Assembly (NCBI RefSeq): GCF_040932435.1
Contig: NZ_JBFQGA010000014.1
Location: forward strand, 27,265 to 91,264
DNA length: 64,000 nt
DNA from: Kluyvera sp040932435
GTDB lineage: Bacteria; Pseudomonadota; Gammaproteobacteria; Enterobacterales; Enterobacteriaceae
Direction of reading: 5' to 3'
Under the pieces are notes generated by a model, which did no database searches, was not told the DNA's origin, and was given only the letters and a program-made list of their open reading frames with translations. Made by a program: the position numbers and the translations under genes. This document shows positions 8,600-17,151 of this stretch, in pieces; within the stretch, counting starts at the first letter, position 1; each line of letters begins with the position of its first letter.

Positions 8600-9251
8600 A
8601 CCCCTGACGTGGGAAAATCAGTTTTTTAACGTCAATAGTGCGATTGTCCGCCTGGCTGACGATGCGCCGCTGCTGACCTCTGAACGGTTGGCTGGCTGGT
8701 CGCGAGTGCAGGTTAAAATTGCCGCTCATCAGATGGCGGAGCTTGATGCTCTCCAACAGTTGGGTTTTCAGTTGGTTGAGGGGGAAGTGGATTTAGCGCT
8801 CCCAGTGACGCCGGTGGCGATGACCTCCGCTGAAGTTGCGGTAGCATCGGACATTCCCGCGCTGCGTCATTTTGCCGCGCAAGCATTTGCCTTAAGTCGC
8901 TTCCGCGCGCCGTGGTATGCCCCTGACGCTAGCGCGCGCTTTTATGCGCAATGGATTGAGAACGCGGTCAAAGGCACTTTTGATAATCAGTGCCTAGTTT
9001 TTCGCGATGCAAATCAGGCTATCTGCGCTTTTATTTCCCTACGAGAATTAAACGCCCGTGAAGCGCGCATCGGCCTGCTGGCCGGGCGCGGCTTGGGGGC
9101 CGAATTGATGCAGGCGGCGGTGCGCTGGGCGCATACTCGTGGCCTGTCGACGCTACGGGTGGCGACGCAAGCCGGCAATACCGCAGCACTTAAACGCTAT
9201 ATTCACAGCGGGGCTAACGTTGTCAGCACCGCTTATTGGCTATACAGGTGA
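8577..9251 (+). CDS. wecD: dTDP-fucosamine acetyltransferase
   Basis: N-acetylates dTDP-4-amino-4,6-dideoxygalactose with acetyl-CoA to give dTDP-Fuc4NAc, the third ECA sugar donor. The GTG at 8577 gives 224 residues (VPVRANIEPLTWE), the E. coli length; an ATG at 8550 would extend it into rffH without support. GNAT family: the C-terminal half has the acetyl-CoA loop region ARIGLLAGRGLGAELMQAA and TLRVATQAGNTAALKRYIHSG. The start lies inside rffH, so translation is probably coupled. Confidence 0.95.
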   Translation: MPVRANIEPLTWENQFFNVNSAIVRLADDAPLLTSERLAGWSRVQVKIAAHQMAELDALQQLGFQLVEGEVDLALPVTPVAMTSAEVAVASDIPALRHFAAQAFALSRFRAPWYAPDASARFYAQWIENAVKGTFDNQCLVFRDANQAICAFISLRELNAREARIGLLAGRGLGAELMQAAVRWAHTRGLSTLRVATQAGNTAALKRYIHSGANVVSTAYWLYR

Positions 9252-9255
9252 CATC

Positions 9256-10386
9256 ATGATCCCATTTAATGCCCCACCGGTCGTGGGTACAGAGCTCGAT
9301 TACATGCAATCCGCGATGGGCAGCGGCAAACTCTGCGGCGACGGCGGTTTTACCCGTCGCTGCCAGCAATGGATGGAGCAACGCTTCGGCAGTGCCAAAG
9401 TTTTGTTGACGCCTTCTTGCACCGCTTCGCTTGAGATGGCAGCCATTCTGCTGGACATCCAGCCGGGTGATGAAGTGATCATGCCAAGCTACACCTTTGT
9501 CTCTACCGCCAACGCCTTTGTCCTGCGCGGGGCGAAAATTGTGTTTGTCGATGTTCATAAAGAGACGATGAATATCGATGAAACGCTGATTGAAGCGGCG
9601 ATTACCGATAAAACCCGCGCTATCGTGCCGGTGCATTACGCGGGCGTCGCCTGCGAGATGGACACCATCATGGCGTTGGCGAAGAAATATGACCTGTTCG
9701 TGGTGGAAGATGCCGCGCAGGGCGTGATGTCGACCTACAAAGGCCGCGCGTTGGGAACTATCGGTCATATCGGTTGCTTTAGCTTCCACGAAACCAAAAA
9801 TTACACCGCCGGTGGTGAAGGCGGCGCGACGTTGATTAACGACAGGGCGCTGGTTGAGCGTGCCGAAATTATTCGTGAGAAAGGCACTAACCGCAGCCAG
9901 TTCTTCCGTGGGCTGGTGGACAAATATACCTGGCGCGATATTGGCTCCAGCTACCTGATGTCCGATCTGCAGGCTGCCTATCTGTGGGCGCAGTTGGAAG
10001 CCGCCGAGCGCATTAACAAACAGCGTTTGTCTCTGTGGCAGAGCTACTACGATGCACTGCTGCCGCTGGCAAACGCCGGGCGGATTGACCTGCCGGTGGT
10101 TCCAGAAGATTGCGGGCATAACGCGCATATGTTCTACATTAAGCTGCGCGATGTCGAAGACCGCAGCGCGCTGATTAGCTGGCTGAAAGAGGCCGAAATT
10201 ATGGCCGTATTCCACTATATTCCGCTGCACTCTTGCCCGGCTGGTGAGAAGTTTGGTGAGTTCCGCGGCGAAGATCGTCACACCACGAAAGAAAGTGAGC
10301 GTTTACTTCGTCTGCCACTGTTCTACAATTTGTCGACGGTCGATCAGCGTACGGTTATCAATACGCTGCTGAGCTACTTCGCCTGA
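9256..10386 (+). CDS. wecE: dTDP-4-amino-4,6-dideoxygalactose transaminase
   Basis: PLP-dependent aminotransferase converting dTDP-4-keto-6-deoxyglucose to dTDP-4-amino-4,6-dideoxygalactose, the substrate of WecD. From ATG 9256 the protein has 376 residues, the E. coli length; upstream in-frame starts run into wecD. DegT/DnrJ/EryC1 family: PSCTASLEMAA, EVIMPSYTFVSTANAF, VEDAAQG, and the PLP lysine in FHETKNYTAGGEGG (Lys181 by codon count). It lies four bases after wecD. Confidence 0.97.
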   Translation: MIPFNAPPVVGTELDYMQSAMGSGKLCGDGGFTRRCQQWMEQRFGSAKVLLTPSCTASLEMAAILLDIQPGDEVIMPSYTFVSTANAFVLRGAKIVFVDVHKETMNIDETLIEAAITDKTRAIVPVHYAGVACEMDTIMALAKKYDLFVVEDAAQGVMSTYKGRALGTIGHIGCFSFHETKNYTAGGEGGATLINDRALVERAEIIREKGTNRSQFFRGLVDKYTWRDIGSSYLMSDLQAAYLWAQLEAAERINKQRLSLWQSYYDALLPLANAGRIDLPVVPEDCGHNAHMFYIKLRDVEDRSALISWLKEAEIMAVFHYIPLHSCPAGEKFGEFRGEDRHTTKESERLLRLPLFYNLSTVDQRTVINTLLSYFA

Positions 10387-10387
10387 T

Positions 10388-11638
10388 ATGTCGTTGGCTA
10401 AAGCTTCGGTGTGGACCGCCGCGTCCACGCTGGTAAAAATTGGCGTTGGACTGCTGGTGGTCAAACTATTAGCGGTCTCCTTTGGCCCTTCGGGCGTCGG
10501 CCAGGCGGGGAATTTCCGTCAATTGGTGACGGTGCTCGGCGTTCTGGCTGGTGCGGGCATTTTTAACGGCGTGACGAAGTTCGTTGCTCAGCACCACGAT
10601 GACCCGGCGCGTTTACGCCAAGTGGTGGGGACGTCATCAGCGATGGTGCTGGGGTTCTCGACGCTGCTGGCGGTGATTTTCCTGTTGGCGGCGGCGCCGA
10701 TAAGCCAAGGCCTGTTTGGACATACTGATTATCAGGGACTGGTGCGGTTGGTAGCGCTGGTGCAGATGGGAATTGCGTGGGCGAACCTGCTGCTGGCGCT
10801 GATGAAAGGCTTCCGCGATGCTGCGGGCAATGCGCTGTCGCTGATTGCTGGTAGTCTGATTGGCGTGGTGGCCTATTACGCCTGCTATCGGCTTGGCGGA
10901 TATGAAGGCGCACTGCTTGGGCTGGCATTGGTTCCTGCGCTTATCGTTATCCCGGCGGCGGTGATGCTGACCCGGCGTGGCACCATTCCGTGGGGTTATC
11001 TCAAACCACAGTGGGATGCACCGCTGGCGGGCCAACTGGGTAAATTCACGCTGATGGCGCTCATTACCTCGATCACCATGCCGGTGGCCTACGTGATGAT
11101 GCGAAACCTGATGGCAGCGCATTACAGCTGGGATGAAGTGGGGATTTGGCAGGGCGTAAGCAGCATTTCAGATGCCTACCTCCAGTTTATTACCGCCTCG
11201 TTTAGCGTTTATCTGCTGCCGACGCTCTCGCGGCTGACGGCGAAGCAGGATATTTCACGTGAAATCGGCCGCTCGCTGAAGTTTGTTTTACCGGCGGTGG
11301 CGGCCGCCAGCCTGACCGTCTGGCTGTTGCGCGATTTTGCTATCTGGCTGCTGTTCTCGGCAAAGTTTGTCGCCATGCGCGACCTGTTTGCTTGGCAGCT
11401 GGTGGGCGATGTATTGAAAGTAGGTGCTTACGTCTTTGGCTATTTAGTGATTGCTAGGGCGTCACTACGTTTTTATATTCTGGCCGAACTGAGTCAGTTT
11501 ACGTTGCTAACGGCATTTTCCCACTGGCTGATCCCCGCACATGGTGCGCTGGGAGCGGCACAGGCCTACATGGCAACCTATATTATTTATTTCACGCTGT
11601 GCTGCGGCGTATTTTTCATTTGGCGTAAACGGCAATGA
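10388..11638 (+). CDS. wzxE: lipid III (ECA) flippase
   Basis: Moves the undecaprenyl-pyrophosphate-linked ECA trisaccharide (lipid III) from the cytoplasmic to the periplasmic face of the inner membrane. 416 residues, very hydrophobic, with about twelve predicted membrane segments; the N-terminus SLAKASVWTAASTLVKIGVGLLVVKLL and the internal LMKGFRDAAGNALSLIAG are typical of WzxE. One base after wecE, and its stop overlaps the wecF start. Confidence 0.96.
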   Translation: MSLAKASVWTAASTLVKIGVGLLVVKLLAVSFGPSGVGQAGNFRQLVTVLGVLAGAGIFNGVTKFVAQHHDDPARLRQVVGTSSAMVLGFSTLLAVIFLLAAAPISQGLFGHTDYQGLVRLVALVQMGIAWANLLLALMKGFRDAAGNALSLIAGSLIGVVAYYACYRLGGYEGALLGLALVPALIVIPAAVMLTRRGTIPWGYLKPQWDAPLAGQLGKFTLMALITSITMPVAYVMMRNLMAAHYSWDEVGIWQGVSSISDAYLQFITASFSVYLLPTLSRLTAKQDISREIGRSLKFVLPAVAAASLTVWLLRDFAIWLLFSAKFVAMRDLFAWQLVGDVLKVGAYVFGYLVIARASLRFYILAELSQFTLLTAFSHWLIPAHGALGAAQAYMATYIIYFTLCCGVFFIWRKRQ

Positions 11639-12714
11639 CCGAACTGATACATATCCTGGGATCGGATATCCCTCATCATAACCAGACGGTGCTTCGGTTT
11701 TTTGCCGATGAGCTTGCCGTTGAGCACGCGCACGCCCGTCAGTTTATGGTGGTCAGCAAAGATGAGAGTCTGTCAGCCGCATTCCCGGCGCTGACCATTG
11801 ACCGCTATGACGATAAATCATCACTGGCAAAAGCCGTTATCGCGAAAGCGAAAGGAAACCGTCAGCAACGTTTCTTCTTCCATGGACAGTTTAATACTGG
11901 GATTTGGCTGGCACTACTCAGCGGCGGTCTGAAGCCGTCGCAGATGAGCTGGCATATCTGGGGAGCGGATCTGTATGAAGTCTCACGCGGCCTGAAGTTT
12001 CGCCTGTTTTATCCGCTACGCCGTATGGCGCAGGGGCGTGTTGGGCGGGTATTCGCCACCCGTGGTGACCTTAGCTATTTTGCCGCTATGCACCAGCAGG
12101 TGCCCGGTGAATTGCTCTATTTCCCTACGCGGATGGACCCGACGTTAAATACACTGGCAACGGCCATGCCGCGCGACGGAAAGCTAACGGTTCTGGTTGG
12201 CAACTCAGGCGATCGCAGCAACGAACACGTGGCCGCGTTAAAAGCGGTACATCAGCAGTTCGGTGACACCGTGAACGTGATTGTCCCGATGGGCTATCCG
12301 GCTAACAATGATGCTTATATTTCCGAGGTCAGCGAGGCTGCACAGGCGCTGTTTAGTCACGAAAATGTACAGATTTTGCGTGAAAAAATGGCGTTTGATG
12401 ACTATCTCGCGCTACTGCGTCGCTGCGACCTAGGCTATTTTATTTTCGCCCGCCAGCAGGGGATTGGCACGCTTTGTTTATTGATTCAGGCGGGTATTCC
12501 CTGCGTGCTGAATCGGCAGAACCCGTTCTGGCAGGACATGGCCGAGCAGCACATTCCGGTCTTGCTCACTGATGATACGCTAACCGTATCGGTGGTGCGC
12601 GAAGCTCAGCGTCAGCTGGCGCTGGTCGATAAAAACGACATCGCCTTCTTCAAACCTAACTATCTGGCGCCATGGCATCGAGCGCTGAAACTGGCGGCGG
12701 GAGAGGCGGTATGA
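11635..12714 (+). CDS. wecF: TDP-Fuc4NAc:lipid II Fuc4NAc transferase
   Basis: Adds Fuc4NAc from dTDP-Fuc4NAc to lipid II, completing lipid III. 359 residues, glycosyltransferase family 56, which lacks simple short motifs; identification is by whole-sequence resemblance (TELIHILGSDIPHHNQTVLRFF start, SWHIWGADLYEV, LVGNSGDRSNEHVAAL, FARQQGIGTLCLLIQ) and by context. It overlaps wzxE (ATGA, 11635-11638) and wzyE (12711-12714). Confidence 0.95.
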   Translation: MTELIHILGSDIPHHNQTVLRFFADELAVEHAHARQFMVVSKDESLSAAFPALTIDRYDDKSSLAKAVIAKAKGNRQQRFFFHGQFNTGIWLALLSGGLKPSQMSWHIWGADLYEVSRGLKFRLFYPLRRMAQGRVGRVFATRGDLSYFAAMHQQVPGELLYFPTRMDPTLNTLATAMPRDGKLTVLVGNSGDRSNEHVAALKAVHQQFGDTVNVIVPMGYPANNDAYISEVSEAAQALFSHENVQILREKMAFDDYLALLRRCDLGYFIFARQQGIGTLCLLIQAGIPCVLNRQNPFWQDMAEQHIPVLLTDDTLTVSVVREAQRQLALVDKNDIAFFKPNYLAPWHRALKLAAGEAV

Positions 12715-14060
12715 GCGAAATGCAATTCACCGGGCTGTTTGCCGTCTGGCTGTTATCGACGCTGTTTATTGGCACGCTGACGTGGTTTGAATTTCGTCGC
12801 GTGCGTTTTAACTTCAACGTTTTCTTCTCGCTACTGTTTTTGCTGACCTTCTTCTTCGGCTTCCCGCTGACCTGTACGTTGGTGTTCCGTTTCGGCGTGG
12901 GCGTGTCGCCTCCGGATGTGCTGCTACAAACGCTGTTGATTTCGGTCTGCTTCTACGCGGTGTACTACGTGACTTACAAAACGCGGTTACGTTCAGCAAG
13001 CGCCAATAGCACGCACCGCCCGTTATTCACCATGAATCGGGTGGAAACGCACATTACCTGGATTTTGCTGATGAGTCTGGCGCTGTTTACGGTCGGTACT
13101 TTCTTCCTGCACAACGGTTTTTTGCTGTTTAAGCTGCATTCGTACAGCCAGATTTTCTCGAGTGAAGTTTCCGGGGTCGCGCTTAAACGCTTCTTCTACT
13201 TCTTTATTCCGGCGATGCTGGTGGTCTATTTCCTAAAACCGAGCTGGAAGGCGTGGATTGGTTTCCTCATTGCGACCGTTGCTTTTGGCTTGCTGACCTA
13301 CGCTATCGTTGGCGGGACGCGCGCCAATATTATTATCGCCTTCGCCATCTTCTTATTTATCGGCATTATTCGTGGATGGATTTCGCTGTGGATGTTAGTT
13401 GCTGCCGGCGTGATGGGCATTGTTGGGATGTTCTGGTTGGCGCTTAAGCGTTATGGCATGGACGTGAGTGGGGATGAGGCGTTTTACACGTTCCTTTATC
13501 TCACCCGCGACACTTTTTCGCCGTGGGAAAACCTAGCGCTGCTACTGCAACACTACGACAAGATAGAGTTTCAGGGTCTGGCACCGATGGTGCGTGATTT
13601 CTACGTCTTTATCCCCAGCTGGGTTTGGCCATCTCGTCCAAGCATCGTGCTCAATACCGCCAACTACTTTACTTGGGAAGTCTTGAATAACCACTCAGGA
13701 TTGGCTATCTCCCCCACGCTGATTGGTTCGCTGGTGGTGATGGGTGGTATGTGGTTTGTGCCATTGGGTGCCGTGGTCGTCGGGCTGATTATTAAATGGT
13801 TTGACTGGCTGTATATGCTGGGCAACCAGGAGCCAAATCGCTATAAGGCAGCGATTCTGCACAGTTTCTGTTTTGGTGCGATCTTCAACATGATCGTGTT
13901 AGCCCGCGAAGGACTGGATTCCTTCGGCTCTCGCGTGGTCTTTTTTATGGTGATCTTTGGGGTGTGCTTGCTGGTGGCGAAATTGTTGTACTGGTTGTTT
14001 GAAAGCGCGGGGCTGATACATCAGCGGTTTAAACGCCCTTCGCACGTTGGAGAAGGATAA
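12711..14060 (+). CDS. wzyE: ECA polymerase
   Basis: Inner-membrane polymerase that joins lipid III trisaccharide units in the periplasm. The ATG at 12711 overlaps the wecF stop and gives 449 residues, close to the 450 of E. coli; a start at 12672 would lie inside wecF. About eleven hydrophobic segments with the conserved blocks NVFFSLLFLLTFFFGFPLT, NSYSQIFSSEVSGVALKRFF-like (HSYSQIFSSEVSG here), VGGTRANIIIAFAIF and YLTRDTFSPWENLALLL. One base separates it from wecG. Confidence 0.96.
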   Translation: MSEMQFTGLFAVWLLSTLFIGTLTWFEFRRVRFNFNVFFSLLFLLTFFFGFPLTCTLVFRFGVGVSPPDVLLQTLLISVCFYAVYYVTYKTRLRSASANSTHRPLFTMNRVETHITWILLMSLALFTVGTFFLHNGFLLFKLHSYSQIFSSEVSGVALKRFFYFFIPAMLVVYFLKPSWKAWIGFLIATVAFGLLTYAIVGGTRANIIIAFAIFLFIGIIRGWISLWMLVAAGVMGIVGMFWLALKRYGMDVSGDEAFYTFLYLTRDTFSPWENLALLLQHYDKIEFQGLAPMVRDFYVFIPSWVWPSRPSIVLNTANYFTWEVLNNHSGLAISPTLIGSLVVMGGMWFVPLGAVVVGLIIKWFDWLYMLGNQEPNRYKAAILHSFCFGAIFNMIVLAREGLDSFGSRVVFFMVIFGVCLLVAKLLYWLFESAGLIHQRFKRPSHVGEG

Positions 14061-14061
14061 A

Positions 14062-14802
14062 ATGGCTGATTCACTGACCGCGCCAACCTATACGTTACGC
14101 GGACTGCAGCTGATTGGCTGGCGCAATATGCAGCACGCGCTGGACTACCTGTATGCGGATGGCAATCTGAAGCAGGGGACGCTGGTGGCGATAAACGCCG
14201 AGAAAATGCTGACGCTGGAAGATAACGCCGAAGTGAGGACGTTGATCAACGCGGCGGAGTTTAAATACGCCGACGGCATCAGCGTCGTGCGCTCAGTGCG
14301 TAAAAAATACGCTGATGCCGATGTCTCACGCGTGGCGGGCGCCGATCTGTGGGAAGCGCTGATGGCCCGAGCGGGAGCGGAAGGCACACCGGTATTTCTG
14401 ATCGGTGGAAAACCCGAAGTACTGGCTGAGACGGCTGAGAAGCTGCGTCAGCAGTGGAACGTTAATTTGGTGGGCATGCAGGACGGTTATTTTACACCGG
14501 AGGAGCGTCCGGCCTTGTTCGAACGTGTTCGCGCCAGCGGGGCGAAAATTGTGACCGTCGCAATGGGCTCGCCGAAGCAAGAAATCCTGATGCGCGACTG
14601 CCGCCAAGTGCACACTGATGCGCTTTATATGGGCGTAGGCGGGACCTACGACGTCTTTACCGGTCACGTAAAACGCTCGCCAAAGGTGTGGCAAAACTTA
14701 GGATTGGAATGGCTGTATCGTCTGCTGGCTCAGCCAAGCCGCATTAAGCGCCAGCTACGCCTGTTACGCTATTTACGCTGGCACTACACCAATAACCTCT
14801 GA
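14062..14802 (+). CDS. wecG: UDP-ManNAcA transferase (lipid II synthase)
   Basis: Transfers ManNAcA from UDP-ManNAcA to lipid I, making lipid II. From ATG 14062 the product is 246 residues, the E. coli length; an ATG at 14047 in the same frame lies inside wzyE. Glycosyltransferase family 26 (WecG/TagA/CpsF): YADGISVVRSVRKKY, RVAGADLW, PVFLIGGKPEV, VTVAMGSPKQEI and the GVGGTYDVFTGHVKRSPK block are all present, with the basic C-terminal tail thought to hold it at the membrane. Last gene of the ECA cluster. Confidence 0.96.
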   Translation: MADSLTAPTYTLRGLQLIGWRNMQHALDYLYADGNLKQGTLVAINAEKMLTLEDNAEVRTLINAAEFKYADGISVVRSVRKKYADADVSRVAGADLWEALMARAGAEGTPVFLIGGKPEVLAETAEKLRQQWNVNLVGMQDGYFTPEERPALFERVRASGAKIVTVAMGSPKQEILMRDCRQVHTDALYMGVGGTYDVFTGHVKRSPKVWQNLGLEWLYRLLAQPSRIKRQLRLLRYLRWHYTNNL

Positions 14803-14819
14803 ATTTTCTGCGTATAACC

Positions 14820-14856
14820 GTGAATGTATCGCACATTTTCTGCGTGATACATTCAC
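14820..14856. terminator. perfect 11-bp inverted repeat after wecG
   Basis: GTGAATGTATC (14820-14830) and GATACATTCAC (14846-14856) are exact reverse complements around a 15-base spacer, starting 18 bases after the wecG stop. The tail is only mildly T-rich (ATCCTCGATACTTT), so it could be the ECA operon terminator, an mRNA end-protecting hairpin, or an operator. Function is not determined. Confidence 0.5.
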
Positions 14857-14928
14857 ATCCTCGATACTTTATTCCTCATTTATATTTGCCATTTATTCGA
14901 ATTTGTTAAACCATTCGCATGCCCTGAC

Positions 14929-15033
14929 GGCCTCTACGTCGATTTACGTAGCGGCCCAAGTCCGACAGACATCTATTTTTAATATAAAAATAAAACCGGC
15001 ATCGACCGGGCATATGCAAACACAAGAGGATTT
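14929..15033 (+). promoter_or_regulatory. upstream/leader region of thrP with hairpin
   Basis: GGCC-t-CTACGT (14929-14939) can pair with ACGTAG-c-GGCC (14946-14956) around a six-base loop. It is followed by a symmetric AT-rich stretch (TATTTTTAATATAAAAATA around 14975) and then the ribosome-binding site AAGAGGA before the ATG at 15034. An in-frame TTG ORF from 14903 is not credible. The sequence between wecG and thrP therefore holds two palindromes but no gene I can support. Confidence 0.4.
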
Positions 15034-16419
15034 ATGGCAGAGAAAAAACCGGAGCTCCAGCGCGGTCTGGAAGCCCGACATATCGAACTAATTGCCCTCG
15101 GCGGCACCATAGGCGTCGGTCTGTTTATGGGGTCGGCAAGTACCCTGAAATGGGCTGGGCCGTCGGTGCTGCTGGCCTATATTCTGGCGGGGATTTTTGT
15201 CTTCTTCATTATGCGCTCGATGGGCGAGATGCTGTTTATCGAACCGGTGACCGGTTCGTTCGCCGTCTACGCGCACCGTTATATGAGCCCGTTTTTTGGC
15301 TATCTGACCGCGTGGTCATACTGGTTTATGTGGATGGCGGTAGGCATCTCGGAAATCACCGCCATTGGGGTATATGTGCAGTTCTGGTTCCCGGAAATGG
15401 TGCAGTGGATACCCGCCTTGATTGCCGTGGGGCTGGTGGCACTGGCAAACCTGGCGGCGGTACGCCTGTACGGTGAGATTGAGTTTTGGTTCGCCATGAT
15501 TAAGGTCACCACGATTATTGTGATGATCGTTATCGGGCTTGGCGTGATCTTCTTTGGCTTTGGCAATGGCGGCACCGCGATTGGTTTTAGCAACCTGACG
15601 CAGCACGGCGGCTTCTTTGCCGGCGGTTGGAAGGGCTTCCTGACGGCGCTGTGTATTGTTGTGGCCTCTTATCAGGGCGTAGAGCTTATCGGTATGACCG
15701 CCGGTGAGGCGAAAAACCCACAGGTGACGTTGCGCAGCGCGGTCGGCAAAGTACTGTGGCGTATCCTGATTTTTTACGTGGGCGCGATTTTCGTCATCGT
15801 CACCATCTTCCCATGGAACGAAATTGGTACTAACGGCAGCCCGTTCGTCCTGACTTTTGCCAAAATTGGTATCACCGCCGCTGCCGGCATTATTAACTTT
15901 GTGGTGCTGACGGCGGCGCTGTCCGGCTGTAACAGCGGCATGTATAGCTGCGGGCGTATGCTCTACGCACTGGCGAAAAACCGTCAGTTGCCAGCGGCTG
16001 TGGCGAAGGTTACCAAAAACGGCGTACCAGCGGTCGGTGTCAGCGTGTCTATCGCGATTTTGTTGGTGGGGTCGTGCCTCAACTACATCATTCCAAATCC
16101 GCAGCGCGTGTTTGTCTATGTTTATAGCGCCAGCGTGTTGCCGGGGATGGTGCCGTGGTTTGTTATTCTGATAAGCCAGCTGCGCTTTCGTCAGGCACAT
16201 AAAGAAGCGATTGCCAGCCATCCGTTCCGCTCCATTTTGTTCCCGTGGGCCAACTACTTGACCATGGCGTTCTTAGTTTGCGTGCTAATTGGCATGGGCA
16301 TTAATGAAGATACGCGCATGTCGTTGTTTGTCGGTGCGCTATTTTTGGCCATCGTGACGTTGGTTTATAAGGTTTTTGGTATGAGCCAAGGCGCGGAAGT
16401 GCAAAAATTGCAGAAATAA
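15034..16419 (+). CDS. thrP: threonine/serine:H+ symporter (APC family)
   Basis: Also known as yifK. Inner-membrane amino-acid permease of the AAT subfamily; the E. coli orthologue takes up threonine and serine. 461 residues, the E. coli length, with twelve membrane segments. The amino-acid permease signature is near the N-terminus: ELIALGGTIGVGLFMGSASTL with the GTIGVG loop of TM1, then MRSMGEMLF and the SGCNSGMYSCGRMLYALA block. Single gene between the ECA cluster and the tRNA genes. Confidence 0.95.
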   Translation: MAEKKPELQRGLEARHIELIALGGTIGVGLFMGSASTLKWAGPSVLLAYILAGIFVFFIMRSMGEMLFIEPVTGSFAVYAHRYMSPFFGYLTAWSYWFMWMAVGISEITAIGVYVQFWFPEMVQWIPALIAVGLVALANLAAVRLYGEIEFWFAMIKVTTIIVMIVIGLGVIFFGFGNGGTAIGFSNLTQHGGFFAGGWKGFLTALCIVVASYQGVELIGMTAGEAKNPQVTLRSAVGKVLWRILIFYVGAIFVIVTIFPWNEIGTNGSPFVLTFAKIGITAAAGIINFVVLTAALSGCNSGMYSCGRMLYALAKNRQLPAAVAKVTKNGVPAVGVSVSIAILLVGSCLNYIIPNPQRVFVYVYSASVLPGMVPWFVILISQLRFRQAHKEAIASHPFRSILFPWANYLTMAFLVCVLIGMGINEDTRMSLFVGALFLAIVTLVYKVFGMSQGAEVQKLQK

Positions 16420-16471
16420 GCGACAAAACGCGCAAAGCATAAGCAAACGGTAATTTTCTTTAAAAAGGCAC

Positions 16472-16500
16472 TAGACAGCGGGGTAGGAAGTCCGTAATAT
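16472..16500 (+). promoter_or_regulatory. promoter of the tRNA gene cluster
   Basis: TAGACA (16472-16477), 17-base spacer, TAATAT (16495-16500), followed by a GC-rich discriminator (CCGACCCCGC). A GC-rich discriminator is characteristic of stringently controlled stable-RNA promoters. It lies 21 bases upstream of argX. Confidence 0.7.
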
Positions 16501-16521
16501 CCGACCCCGCAACGGCGCTAA

Positions 16522-16598
<77 letters not shown>

Positions 16599-16656
16599 TT
16601 TACCCGGTGCTGGAGCTGCGGTGGTTTTTATAACCGCGTGGAAGAGATTTGCAGTG

Positions 16657-16732
16657 GTGGCTATAGCTCAGTTGGTAGAGCCCTGGATTGTGATTCCAGT
16701 TGTCGTGGGTTCGAATCCCATTAGCCACCCCA
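16657..16732 (+). tRNA. hisR: tRNA-His (anticodon GTG)
   Basis: 76-base cloverleaf beginning GTGGCTATAG, anticodon loop TTGTGAT (GTG), encoded CCA. The preceding G at 16656 supplies the G-1 that pairs with the discriminator C73, the identity element of tRNA-His. Confidence 0.97.
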
Positions 16733-16756
16733 TTATTTGATTAGAGTTGTGAACAT

Positions 16757-16843
16757 GCGATGGTGGCGGAATTGGTAGACGCGCTAGCTTCAGGTGTTAG
16801 TGTTCTTACGGACGTGAGGGTTCAAGTCCCTCCCTTCGCACCA
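16757..16843 (+). tRNA. leuT: tRNA-Leu (anticodon CAG)
   Basis: 87-base class II tRNA with a long variable arm, anticodon CAG in loop TTCAGGT and encoded CCA. Acceptor stem is GCGATGG against CCTTCGC, which leaves a U5-U68 mismatch. Confidence 0.96.
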
Positions 16844-16891
16844 CGACTTTAACGAATTGAACGAAACGTTCAAAAGCAGTAAGCAAAATTT

Positions 16892-16968
16892 CGGCGAGTA
16901 GCGCAGCTTGGTAGCGCAACTGGTTTGGGACCAGTGGGTCGGAGGTTCGAATCCTCTCTCGCCGACCA
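16892..16968 (+). tRNA. proM: tRNA-Pro (anticodon TGG), copy 1
   Basis: 77-base cloverleaf beginning CGGCGAGTAG with anticodon loop TTTGGGA (TGG), TTCGAAT T-loop and encoded CCA. Identical, base for base, to the copy at 17067-17143. Followed by its own intrinsic terminator. Confidence 0.97.
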
Positions 16969-16977
16969 ATTTTGAAT

Positions 16978-16998
16978 CCTGCTCAGGCAGGGTTTTTT
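16978..16998 (+). terminator. intrinsic terminator after proM copy 1
   Basis: CCTGC-TCAG-GCAGG hairpin (16978-16991) followed by G and six Ts. Weaker (5 bp) than the terminator behind copy 2. Confidence 0.85.
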
Positions 16999-17066
16999 GT
17001 TTACGGGACTTCCGTTTACAAAAAAACGAATTGAACTAAAAATTCAAAAAGCAGTATGCAGTATTT

Positions 17067-17143
17067 CGGCGAGTAGCGCAGCTTGGTAGCGCAACTGGTT
17101 TGGGACCAGTGGGTCGGAGGTTCGAATCCTCTCTCGCCGACCA
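17067..17143 (+). tRNA. tRNA-Pro (anticodon TGG), copy 2
   Basis: Second identical tRNA-Pro(TGG) gene. E. coli K-12 has one proM here and then aslB (from memory), so this is an extra copy. It follows a terminator, so expression needs read-through or its own promoter; no convincing promoter is seen in the 68-base gap. Confidence 0.96.
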
Positions 17144-17151
17144 ATTTTGAA

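Noticed and set aside
9223..10281. 352-codon open frame antisense to wecE
   Set aside because: Arises from codon bias of wecE; composition rich in H, Q and R typical of antisense shadows.
14903..15091. 62-codon frame overlapping the thrP start
   Set aside because: TTG start, no ribosome-binding site, out of frame with thrP and no conserved features.
15316..16221. 301-codon open frame antisense to thrP
   Set aside because: Antisense shadow of a conserved twelve-helix permease; no start signals or recognisable domain.
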